In this document: positions 1-7,598 of the stretch, one piece after another
Numbering within the stretch: the stretch's first letter is position 1
Layout of the letters: each line of letters begins with the position of its first letter
NCBI RefSeq assembly: GCF_000964465.1
Contig: NZ_BANH01000005.1
Location: 124,001-188,000 of the forward strand
Source of the DNA: Gluconobacter thailandicus F149-1 = NBRC 100600
GTDB taxonomy: Bacteria > Pseudomonadota > Alphaproteobacteria > Acetobacterales > Acetobacteraceae
Reading direction: 5' to 3'
DNA length: 64,000 nucleotides
Notes under the pieces: model-generated
Told to the model about the DNA's origin: nothing
Databases searched by the model: none
Seen by the model: the letters and a program-made list of their open reading frames with translations, nothing else
Program-made: the position numbers and the translations under genes

Positions 1-1019
1 CGCTCGAAGAACCAGAACGTCCATCCATTGCAAGACGGCGCATTCGTCAACATTGCACCCAGCTTGTGAATGGATCCACGCTGATTGCCAGACACGAGTG
101 TTCCGTCAGGCGTAACTGTCGCCTTCAGGCGTTTCTGACGATCATAAAGAGCAGTCCCGGCTGGCAGAACACCTGTTTCAACGAAACTGCCAAACGGAAT
201 ACGTGGCATTTCACGCTTGGCAGGCGTCACAGCAATCTGCTCGGACGTCAGGCGCTCTTCCCGCGCCACGCGTTCCTGTGCAGCTTTTACATAATCCGGA
301 TGACGCTCGATGCCGACATAATGACGCCCCAGACGCTTCGCAACGGCTGGCGTTGTGCCACTTCCGCAGAACGGATCGAGCACGACATCTTCCACATTCG
401 TGGACGCCACCAGTACACGATGGAGCAGGCTTTCCGGCTTCTGGGTCGGATGCAGCTTCAGGCCGTGCTCATTCTTCAGGCGCTCATTGCCTGTGCAAAG
501 CGGGAGATACCAGTCAGACCGCATCTGAAGATCATCGTTCAGGGCCTTCATGGCCTGATAGTTAAAGCGATACCGGCTCTGCGGGCTTTTTGCCGCCCAG
601 ATCATGGTCTCATGAGCATTCGTAAACCGACGCCCACGGAAGTTCGGCATCGGGTTAGACTTGCGCCAGATAATGTCGTTCAGGATCCAGAAGCCAAGAT
701 CCTGAAGGATCGCGCCCAGACGGAACACATTGTGATAGGAGCCGATCACCCAGATCGTGCCGTCCTTGTCCAGAATGCGATGCGCTTCGGACAGCCATTC
801 CCGCGTAAATTTGTCGTATGCGGAATAGTCGTCAAACTTGTCCCAGGCATCGTCAACGCCATCGACAACCGTCTCATCCGGACGACGGAGCTCGCCACGA
901 AGCTGAAGATTATATGGCGGATCGGCGAAGATGCAGTCCACGCTGCCATCCGGCAGGGTCTTCATCGTTTCCACACATTCGCCACGCAGGATCTGGTCCA
1001 CGGGAAGTTCGCCGGTCAT
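1..1019 (-). CDS. ccrM: CcrM-type DNA (adenine-N6) methyltransferase, 3' end cut by window
   Basis: This is a beta-class adenine-N6 DNA methyltransferase of the CcrM family, which methylates GANTC in alphaproteobacteria as part of cell-cycle control. I translated it from the minus strand. It starts at ATG 1017-1019 and stays open to the window edge (339 complete codons). The catalytic DPPY is at residues 33-36 and the S-adenosylmethionine-binding DPFCGSGTT at about 215-223, the order typical of the beta class. Residues from about 255 resemble the C-terminal DNA-binding extension of CcrM. Caulobacter CcrM is 358 aa, so only some 20 residues should be missing. Its ATG overlaps the rnhB stop in an ATGA tetranucleotide, so the two genes are translationally coupled. 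GANTC specificity is inferred from the family. Confidence 0.93.
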   Translation of the reverse strand, partial: MTGELPVDQILRGECVETMKTLPDGSVDCIFADPPYNLQLRGELRRPDETVVDGVDDAWDKFDDYSAYDKFTREWLSEAHRILDKDGTIWVIGSYHNVFRLGAILQDLGFWILNDIIWRKSNPMPNFRGRRFTNAHETMIWAAKSPQSRYRFNYQAMKALNDDLQMRSDWYLPLCTGNERLKNEHGLKLHPTQKPESLLHRVLVASTNVEDVVLDPFCGSGTTPAVAKRLGRHYVGIERHPDYVKAAQERVAREERLTSEQIAVTPAKREMPRIPFGSFVETGVLPAGTALYDRQKRLKATVTPDGTLVSGNQRGSIHKLGAMLTNAPSCNGWTFWFFE

Positions 1020-1639
1020 GCTGCGTGCGCCTTTGCTTCAATCATGTTTCGGATCGGCGCAAATCCGCGCCTGTGATGGGGTGTAACGCCCCGAATTTTC
1101 AGACCGCTCATATGAACGGCGGTGCCATAGCCGGCATTACGCTCCCACCCATAGGCATTATGCCGTACGGCAAGACGGGCCATCAGGCGGTCACGTGTAA
1201 TTTTTGCGATAATGGATGCTGCCGCGATGGAGAGGCTGATGCCATCTCCGCCGATCACCATCTGAATGGGACACGGCAGCTTCGGAGCATGCTTGCCATC
1301 GACCAAAGCCAGATCAGGCATACGGCCAAGGCGGTTCAGGGCCCGGCGCATCGCAAGATGGCAGGCCTGGGCAATATTGATTTTTTCGATTTCGGTCACC
1401 GATGCAGCACCGATACCCGTCAGAATATCCGGCGCCTGCATCAGCAGGTCATAGGCAACCATGCGCCGCTTCGCCGTCAGTTTCTTGGAATCATCCAGCA
1501 AAGCCGAAAGCTTCTTATCAGGCTCAGACGTAAATGCGACGGCGGCGGCAACTACAGGCCCAGCCAGAGGACCACGCCCTACTTCGTCGATCCCGACGAC
1601 CAGCCCTCCATGGGCGGCTTCAAGGGCGTAATCTGGCAT
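1016..1639 (-). CDS. rnhB: ribonuclease HII
   Basis: RNase HII nicks RNA/DNA hybrids and removes misincorporated ribonucleotides in the cytoplasm. The 207-aa protein carries the family signature [13 protein letters not shown] from residue 16, with metal-binding D18 and E19. A further acidic residue sits in LVDGKH (D114), followed by the conserved [10 protein letters not shown] segment at about 137-146. Length is normal for the family. The ATG at 1637-1639 is preceded by a GGAGAAG ribosome site. The stop overlaps the ccrM start by 4 nt. RnhB beside CcrM is a frequent alphaproteobacterial arrangement. Expression is probably driven from the GANTC-rich region just upstream. Confidence 0.96.
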   Translation of the reverse strand: MPDYALEAAHGGLVVGIDEVGRGPLAGPVVAAAVAFTSEPDKKLSALLDDSKKLTAKRRMVAYDLLMQAPDILTGIGAASVTEIEKINIAQACHLAMRRALNRLGRMPDLALVDGKHAPKLPCPIQMVIGGDGISLSIAAASIIAKITRDRLMARLAVRHNAYGWERNAGYGTAVHMSGLKIRGVTPHHRRGFAPIRNMIEAKAHAA

Positions 1640-1683
1640 TCCTGAACTTCTCCCCGACCGATCCGGTCAATAAACTGACTACC

Positions 1684-1773
1684 GAATCGGTTTTGAATCA
1701 TGGCGACTCGAAAGGGAAGCCCAAAAATGGGTTATTTTTCAGAATAAGCTGTCAAGTGTGTTCCGAAAGACTC
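1684..1773 (-). promoter_or_regulatory. GANTC-rich promoter/leader of rnhB-ccrM
   Basis: The 146-bp gap before rnhB holds four GANTC sites: 1684-1688, 1695-1699, 1705-1709 and 1769-1773. The first three are 11 and 10 bp apart, about one helical turn. A perfect TTGACA (-35) lies at 1750-1755 on the minus strand; a convincing -10 is not obvious. If it is used, the phased trio falls near or just after the transcription start. Autoregulation by CcrM methylation is an inference from the Caulobacter ccrM promoter, which also carries GANTC sites. Confidence 0.5.
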
Positions 1774-1785
1774 TTTCTGCCTTCT

Positions 1786-2415
1786 TTACAGGTTCTCCTG
1801 CTCGCTATCTCCATCCGTCGGGGCCGCTGACTGAACAGTGCCCGTTGAATGATGGGCATGTCTGGCCTGCTCCCGAATTTCAGGAAAACGGGCGATCGTG
1901 TCGCCTATGTTGAAAGCAAGCAGAACAAGACTGACCACCAGAAGGGACGTTCCTTTCCCCACAACCTGACGGCGACGCCAGAAGTACCCCGGCAGAAACA
2001 GCCACCACCAGAAGCCGGGCGGATTGTTGCCAGCTTCTCGAATAGCATTTCGGTCCAGGGTAAATGCCGTAAAAAACAGGCCAAGCACCAGAAGTCCGAC
2101 AATTCCGTTAGTGCTCATGCGAGCCGCCTCAGGAACATGCCGCCAGTCCATGATATACAGCGTCAGCCGTCCCATGATCCACGGACCGACAAGAAGCACC
2201 CACGCCCAGTGTTCCGACACCTCTGCACTGGGCCTCAGAATACCCGTCAGAGGTGAAACCAGCCCCGCAGCAGAAGCCGGACGCCAGTTCTCACCGAATG
2301 AGGGGTTCCAGACAAGCGTCTCGGGACGGATCCGCTGCTGCATGATCAGACGCAGAATTTCTTCACGGGAAACGGGGCCAGACTGTTGCCCGTTGTTCTC
2401 GTAAAACCATTCCAT
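1786..2415 (-). CDS. GYF_2 (DUF4339) domain membrane protein
   Basis: Function unknown. The 209-aa product begins with a GYF_2-type domain (residues 1 to about 55): WFYENNGQQSGP, a helix with RPETLVW, then a conserved W in ENWRPAS. About four hydrophobic segments follow, around residues 68-90, 103-122, 130-148 and 155-172, so it is an inner-membrane protein with a cytoplasmic-type N-terminal adaptor domain. Such domains usually bind peptides or lie next to RDD/DUF membrane modules, but no partner is evident here. The ATG is only 5 nt past the 3' arm of the csbD terminator hairpin, whose GGGAGG also serves as the Shine-Dalgarno. The gene may therefore depend on read-through or on a start inside the hairpin region. 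Confidence 0.75.
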   Translation of the reverse strand: MEWFYENNGQQSGPVSREEILRLIMQQRIRPETLVWNPSFGENWRPASAAGLVSPLTGILRPSAEVSEHWAWVLLVGPWIMGRLTLYIMDWRHVPEAARMSTNGIVGLLVLGLFFTAFTLDRNAIREAGNNPPGFWWWLFLPGYFWRRRQVVGKGTSLLVVSLVLLAFNIGDTIARFPEIREQARHAHHSTGTVQSAAPTDGDSEQENL

Positions 2416-2448
2416 AAAAAAAGCCTCCCGGATTACTCCGGGAGGCTT
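2416..2448 (-). terminator. intrinsic terminator of the CsbD-like gene, overlapping the next RBS
   Basis: A perfect 12-bp stem (arms 2421-2432 and 2437-2448, loop TTAC) is followed on the minus strand by seven T residues (2416-2422, partly in the stem). It ends the csbD-like transcript. The 3' arm contains GGGAGG, 9-14 nt before the ATG of the GYF gene. Confidence 0.85.
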
Positions 2449-2477
2449 CTAGCACACGAAGTAACCCGTGCGTGAAA

Positions 2478-2768
2478 TCAGCTGCTCTTGCGACCGAACA
2501 GCAGACCACCGACAATGATGCCAACAACGGTAGCAATGACCACGGAAATCAGTGGGCGATCCTGCACGAATGCCGTTGCAGCTTCAAGCTTCGTCTCACC
2601 TTCGTCATAGAGATCAGCAAATTCCTGCTGAGCCATGCCGGAAAGCTGATCGAACTTGCCTTCAGCCTGCGTTGCCGTATCGCCGGTGAGACCGCCGATA
2701 CCATCCTTGACCTTACCCTTGGCTTCGTCGAGGAGGCCTTCAGCCTTGGTTGTCGTCGTGTCAGCCAT
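2478..2768 (-). CDS. CsbD-family stress protein with C-terminal membrane anchor
   Basis: This small (96 aa) CsbD-family protein belongs to a group commonly induced under general stress; the molecular role is unknown. The CsbD-like region (residues about 5-55) includes KAEGLLDEAKGKVKDGIGG and TQAEGKFDQLSGMAQQ. Instead of ending there, the protein continues into a helix and a C-terminal glycine-rich hydrophobic segment, LISVVIATVVGIIVGG, followed by FGRK, resembling the tail of YqjD/ElaB (DUF883) proteins. I chose ATG 2766-2768 because AGGAG lies 7 nt upstream and the CsbD homology starts there; an upstream in-frame start at 2825 has no homology. A general-stress promoter candidate lies just upstream. 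Confidence 0.88.
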   Translation of the reverse strand: MADTTTTKAEGLLDEAKGKVKDGIGGLTGDTATQAEGKFDQLSGMAQQEFADLYDEGETKLEAATAFVQDRPLISVVIATVVGIIVGGLLFGRKSS

Positions 2769-2807
2769 ATGTATCTCCTGTCTCCGGATATGATCCGTTC
2801 TCGCTGT

Positions 2808-2833
2808 TAACGGGCTACGGACCATAGGGTTGC
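2808..2833 (-). promoter_or_regulatory. candidate EcfG-type (general stress) promoter of the csbD-like gene
   Basis: On the minus strand, GCAAC (2829-2833) and CGTTA (2808-2812) are separated by 16 bp. This matches the alphaproteobacterial EcfG consensus GGAAC-N16/17-CGTT with one mismatch. The position gives a leader of roughly 30-35 nt before the csbD-like ATG. Confidence 0.5.
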
Positions 2834-3053
2834 CTCAAGAATATGGTGCGATCGTGAAATGGAGCAAGAGAGCAATATCCTGAAAAAGCAACTCTTTAGA
2901 GCGAGTGGTTTCAAATTCGTTTCTAAACCTGAACAGGATTTAAGGTCTTGTCATGGCAGGGTTGCGCCGCCTGCACTATAGAGGAACTACTGACAAAGGG
3001 GTGTCCTTCTCCAGCACACCCGGATCCAAGCGTACGGGAAAGACAGAACGATT

Positions 3054-4388
3054 ATGGACGAGCAGACGGCCGGCTCCAGCGACCGCCACCAAAGCAGCAA
3101 CGCTCAGCCCCTCCAACCCACCCGACGCCCCCGTCGGCGCTGGCTCCTTTGGGGGATCATCGTTCTCGTTCTCCTGCTCATTCTCTTTGCGGTCCTGCGT
3201 CCGCACGGAAAGAATGCCGGCAATGGGCACAAGGGTCAGGCAAGCGACGTCCAGCCTGTTGCTGTCGCAACAGTTCACACCGGGGACATGCCTGTCGTCC
3301 TGCAACTTCTTGGGACGGTCGTTCCCGTCACCAACGTGACCATCACCCCCCGTGTGAGCGGACACATTCTTGACGTGTATTACCAGGAAGGTCAGCACGT
3401 GAAGAAAGGTGACGAACTGGAGCTGATCGATCCGCGCCCCTATGAAGCGGCCCTGGCACAATACAAGGGAACCCTGGCCGCGGACCGCGCGCAGCTTGAA
3501 AAAGCCCGCGTTGACAATGCCCGTTACCAGACCCTGATCCGACAGAATTCCACATCTGCGATGACGGCCCGGGATCAGGAATTTACGGTCCAGCAGCTTG
3601 AAGGCACCGTGAAGTTCGACGAAGCAAACGTCCGTAACGCCGAACTGAACGTGATGTACTGCCACATCATCGCACCTGTTGATGGCCGCGTAGGTATCCG
3701 CGTACTCGATAAAGGGAACTATGTCTCTGCCGGCCAGTCCGGCGGTCTGACAATCCTGACGCAGATGGAACCGATTTCCGTTATCTTCACCGTTCCGCAG
3801 AACCAGATCGGCCCGGTTGCTGATCGCCTGCGCGAAGTCGGTGAACTGCCGGTTGAGGCCTGGAACAGCGACAATACCCAGAAAATCGCCGATGGCACTG
3901 TGAAGGCGCTGGACAGCCAGATCGACACCTCGACGGGCACTGTGCGTATGCGCGGTATCTTCGCCAACGAAGACGAGCGTCTGTTCCCGAACGAATTTGT
4001 TAACGCTCACCTGCTCGTTAACACGCTCCACAATGCCCTCATCATTCCTGGCAATGCGCTTCAGACCGGTCCGGACGGACAGTTCCTGTACGTTGTTCAG
4101 CCCGACATGACCGTGAAGGATGTGCCGGTTAAAGTTGGTGAGACCGATGACAGCAATGCGGTCATCCTGTCGGGCGTGAAAGCTGGAGACCGTGTCGTGA
4201 CCGATGGCGTCAGTCATCTGCGCCCCGGCCAGAAGGTTTCGATCCCGGATACCTCGCCAAACCCGACCGCCGAAGCAGAAGCACAGACAGCCGAAACCCA
4301 TCATCGTCATCGCAATGGTCAGCAGAGCACCGACGCTGCCAAGCATAGCAATGACCCGTCTGCCCCCGATGCCGCTGGCAATCACTGA
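3054..4388 (+). CDS. mdtA: RND efflux periplasmic adaptor (MdtA/MuxA-like)
   Basis: Membrane-fusion protein linking the RND pumps to the outer-membrane channel. The 444-aa chain has a basic proline-rich N terminus, one uncleaved hydrophobic anchor (about residues 30-48), a lipoyl/barrel-sandwich half (VTPRVSG-like ITPRVSGHILDVYYQEGQ), an alpha-hairpin (about 125-190) and the second lipoyl half (APVDGRVGIRVLDKGNYV). Beta-barrel and membrane-proximal domains follow. The last 40 residues are low complexity with a small histidine/arginine cluster (THHRHR). It is first of four genes: the first pump starts 24 nt after its stop. The ATG at 3054 has only a weak upstream GGGAAAGA. The family call is firm; MdtA rather than another adaptor is inferred from the two-pump operon. 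Confidence 0.93.
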   Translation: MDEQTAGSSDRHQSSNAQPLQPTRRPRRRWLLWGIIVLVLLLILFAVLRPHGKNAGNGHKGQASDVQPVAVATVHTGDMPVVLQLLGTVVPVTNVTITPRVSGHILDVYYQEGQHVKKGDELELIDPRPYEAALAQYKGTLAADRAQLEKARVDNARYQTLIRQNSTSAMTARDQEFTVQQLEGTVKFDEANVRNAELNVMYCHIIAPVDGRVGIRVLDKGNYVSAGQSGGLTILTQMEPISVIFTVPQNQIGPVADRLREVGELPVEAWNSDNTQKIADGTVKALDSQIDTSTGTVRMRGIFANEDERLFPNEFVNAHLLVNTLHNALIIPGNALQTGPDGQFLYVVQPDMTVKDVPVKVGETDDSNAVILSGVKAGDRVVTDGVSHLRPGQKVSIPDTSPNPTAEAEAQTAETHHRHRNGQQSTDAAKHSNDPSAPDAAGNH

Positions 4389-4412
4389 TCGCTCACAGGG
4401 AACAGCAAGACC

Positions 4413-7400
4413 GTGAATCCGTCCCGCCTGTTCATCGAGCGTCCGGTTGCCACCAGCCTCCTGATGTTCGCCATCCTGCTGAGCGGTCTGCTCGGCTACC
4501 ATTTCCTTGCTGTCTCAGCGCTACCTCAGGTCGAGTACCCGACGATTACGGTCTCGACTTCCTATCCGGGGGCTGGCCCGGACGTAATGAGCACGTCCGT
4601 CACCGCTCCGCTTGAGACGCAGCTTGGCCAGATGCCAGGCCTTGACCAGATGACCTCCCAGTCCTCTGGCGGCGCATCGGTCATCACCCTGCGCTTTGGC
4701 CTCGACATGTCTATGGACGTGGCCGAGCAGGAAGTTCAGGCGGCGATTAACAACGCGACGTCCCTGCTTCCGACGGACCTTCCGGCGCCCCCGATCTATG
4801 CCAAGGTCAATCCCGCAGACACACCCGTTCTGACGCTGGGCATCACATCCAAGACGATGCCACTCCCGGAAGTGGAAGATTACGTCAACACGCGTCTTGA
4901 GCAGAAGATCAGCCAGATTTCCGGCGTTGGTCTCGTGACGCTGTCAGGCGGCAATCGCAAGGCCTACCGCATTCAGGTCAACATCCCAAAGCTGACCTCC
5001 TACGGCATCGCGATCGACACGCTGCGCACGATCATCACGACAGTCAACGTCAATTCCCCGACCGGCACGTTCGACGGGCCCAAGCGTTCGACCTCCCTGC
5101 GCATTGACGGACAGATCCAGTCCGTCGAGCAACTGATGAACCAGGTCATCGCCTATCAGAATAATGGCCCGATCCGTGTCCGGGATGTCGCCACAGTTGT
5201 AGAGGGTGCTGAGAATAGCCAGCTCGCAGCATGGTCGAACAAGACACCTGCCCTGATCCTGAACGTTCAGCGTCAGCCCGGCGCGAACGTGATCGGTGTC
5301 GTGGATAACGTTCTGCGCATCCTGCCACAGCTCAAGCAGGACCTGCCGCCGGGCATCGAGATCACGCCGCTGACGGACCGGACCACCACCATTCGTGCCT
5401 CCGTTGAGGACGTGGAGTACGAGCTTGGCCTTGCCATGCTGCTCGTTGTGGGTGTGATCTTCGTCTTCCTGCGGAACGTTCCCGCCACGATCATTCCAAG
5501 CCTGTCGGTCCCGCTGTCCCTCGTGGGCACCATGGCAGCGATGTACCTGCTTGGCTTCTCGCTCGACAACCTGTCGCTGATGTCCCTGACCATCGCGACC
5601 GGCTTCGTGGTTGATGACGCCATCGTGGTGATCGAAAACATCGCCCGCTACATCGAAGCTGGCGAAGACCGTTACACAGCCGCTCTCAAGGGTGCTGGTG
5701 AAATCGGCTTCACGATCATCTCGCTGACCGTTTCGTTGATCGCAGTGCTGATCCCGCTGCTGTTCATGAAAGATGTCGTTGGACGCCTGTTCCACGAATT
5801 CGCCATGACACTGTCGATCACCATCGTGATCTCCGCTATCGTCTCCATCACGCTGGTCCCGATGATGTGCGCCCGGATGCTGACGGACACGCACGCTCCA
5901 TCCGCAAGTCACGGCATGTGGGGGCGCCTCTCCAACGCAACCGAGCGCGGCATCAATGGCATGATCGCGCTTTATGGTCGGTGGCTCGATGTGGTTCTCC
6001 GCTTCCGCGGGCTAACGCTTCTGGTTACGCTTGGCACGATCATCCTGACAGGCGTTCTGGCCTACACGATCCCGAAAGGCTTCTTCCCGACGCAGGATAC
6101 CGGCGTTGTTCAGGGCATTTCGGTCATGTCACAGGCCATTTCTTTCGAGGGCATGAAAGACCGCCAGCAGGCACTGGGCGCAGAAATCCTCAAGGATCCG
6201 GACGTCGCCAGCATTTCGTCTTTCGTAGGGATCGACGGCCAGAACATGACGATGAACGTTGGGCGGTTCCTCATCAACCTGAAGCCGCGAGACGATCGTA
6301 CATCTGACCTGACAACCACCCTTCAGCGTCTGGGACAACTCGGCCAGAATGTCGTCGGAACGCAGCTTTTCGTTCAGCCCAGTCAGGACCTCTCGCTGGA
6401 TTCCTCAATCTCGGCGACCCAGTACCAGTTCATGCTGGAAAACCCGGACTATGACACCTTCAAGACCTGGGTGCCGAGGTTTGTGGCTGAGCTGCAGAAA
6501 GAGCCGTCCCTCGCAGACGTCACATCCGATCTTCAGGCCGAGGGGTTGGTTGCGCAGCTTTCCCTCGATCGTGCAACGGGTGCTCGCTATTCCATTACGC
6601 CGCAGACCGTGGACAACCTTCTGTATGACAGTTACGGCCAGCGTCAGATCTCCACGATCTACACGCAGGCCAACCAGTATCGTGTCATTCTGGAAGCCCT
6701 GCCGGAACTGCAGAACGACCTGACTTCCCTGAGTCAGCTTTATCTCCCGGGCATTTCATCGGAAGCCGGAGGCAGCACATCCGGACCAACACGTCAGCCG
6801 ACGTCCGGTCTGGTGCCGCTCAAGCAGGTCACAACCATCACCCATAGCCTGGCACCGTTGCTCATCAGCCATTACGGCCAGTTCCCTGCCACGACGATTT
6901 CGTTCAACGTGGCCAAGGGATACTCACTGGGCGCTGCAACAAACGCCATCGAGCGTGTGGAACAGAGCATCGGCCTGCCCCCTGCGTTCCAGACCGCGTT
7001 TCAGGGAACAGCGGCAGCGTTCCGTTCCTCCCTGACGAATGAGATCTGGCTGGTCATGGCGGCCGTCATCGCGGTCTATATCGTGCTGGGAATTCTCTAT
7101 GAGAGCTTCATCCACCCCATCACGATCCTGTCCACGCTCCCCTCCGCAGCTATCGGAGCGCTGATCGGTCTTTACCTGTTCGGGATGGATCTCGACATCA
7201 TGGGCATCATCGGCATCGTGCTGCTGATCGGCATCGTGAAAAAGAACGCCATCATGATGATCGACTTCGCCCTCGAGGCGGAGCGTCTTGAGGGACATAC
7301 GCCACTGGAAGCCATTCGTCAGGCGGCCCTGTTGCGTTTCCGTCCCATTCTGATGACGACACTCGCCGCCCTGTTCGGTGCCCTCCCTCTGATGCTGAGC

Positions 7401-7598
7401 CATGGCGTCGGATCGGAACTGCGCCGCCCATTGGGTGTCGCCATCGTCTGCGGCCTGATGCTGTCGCAGATGCTGACCCTGTTCACCACACCGGTCATCT
7501 ACCTGTTCATGGACGGGATCGGTCGCAGAACGCGCACGCTGATGCAGCGCTATCACGCTGGCCGGGCACCGTCCCCCAGCCCGCATAGCAATCCGTGA
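4413..7598 (+). CDS. mdtB: RND efflux pump, MdtB/MuxB-like
   Basis: Proton-driven inner-membrane multidrug exporter of the HAE1 RND family, 1061 aa. It begins with the family signature FIERPVATSLLMF in TM1 and has the two large periplasmic loops expected. Proton-relay aspartates are in GFVVDDAIVVIENI (about residue 397, TM4), and the TM10-11 region IGIVKKNAIMMIDFALE is conserved. It starts at GTG 4413 with AGGGA upstream. The stop overlaps the start of the next pump gene (GTGA). Two adjacent, non-identical pumps suggest a heterotrimer, as in MdtBC/MuxBC. Substrate unknown. A short Ser/Gly/Pro-rich stretch lies near residues 778-803. Confidence 0.94.
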   Translation: MNPSRLFIERPVATSLLMFAILLSGLLGYHFLAVSALPQVEYPTITVSTSYPGAGPDVMSTSVTAPLETQLGQMPGLDQMTSQSSGGASVITLRFGLDMSMDVAEQEVQAAINNATSLLPTDLPAPPIYAKVNPADTPVLTLGITSKTMPLPEVEDYVNTRLEQKISQISGVGLVTLSGGNRKAYRIQVNIPKLTSYGIAIDTLRTIITTVNVNSPTGTFDGPKRSTSLRIDGQIQSVEQLMNQVIAYQNNGPIRVRDVATVVEGAENSQLAAWSNKTPALILNVQRQPGANVIGVVDNVLRILPQLKQDLPPGIEITPLTDRTTTIRASVEDVEYELGLAMLLVVGVIFVFLRNVPATIIPSLSVPLSLVGTMAAMYLLGFSLDNLSLMSLTIATGFVVDDAIVVIENIARYIEAGEDRYTAALKGAGEIGFTIISLTVSLIAVLIPLLFMKDVVGRLFHEFAMTLSITIVISAIVSITLVPMMCARMLTDTHAPSASHGMWGRLSNATERGINGMIALYGRWLDVVLRFRGLTLLVTLGTIILTGVLAYTIPKGFFPTQDTGVVQGISVMSQAISFEGMKDRQQALGAEILKDPDVASISSFVGIDGQNMTMNVGRFLINLKPRDDRTSDLTTTLQRLGQLGQNVVGTQLFVQPSQDLSLDSSISATQYQFMLENPDYDTFKTWVPRFVAELQKEPSLADVTSDLQAEGLVAQLSLDRATGARYSITPQTVDNLLYDSYGQRQISTIYTQANQYRVILEALPELQNDLTSLSQLYLPGISSEAGGSTSGPTRQPTSGLVPLKQVTTITHSLAPLLISHYGQFPATTISFNVAKGYSLGAATNAIERVEQSIGLPPAFQTAFQGTAAAFRSSLTNEIWLVMAAVIAVYIVLGILYESFIHPITILSTLPSAAIGALIGLYLFGMDLDIMGIIGIVLLIGIVKKNAIMMIDFALEAERLEGHTPLEAIRQAALLRFRPILMTTLAALFGALPLMLSHGVGSELRRPLGVAIVCGLMLSQMLTLFTTPVIYLFMDGIGRRTRTLMQRYHAGRAPSPSPHSNP

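Noticed and set aside
2976-4502. 508-codon minus-strand ORF opposite the adaptor gene
   Set aside because: Antisense shadow of a clearly real gene; no recognisable domain, odd composition rich in Arg/Asp/His/Gly, no ribosome site.
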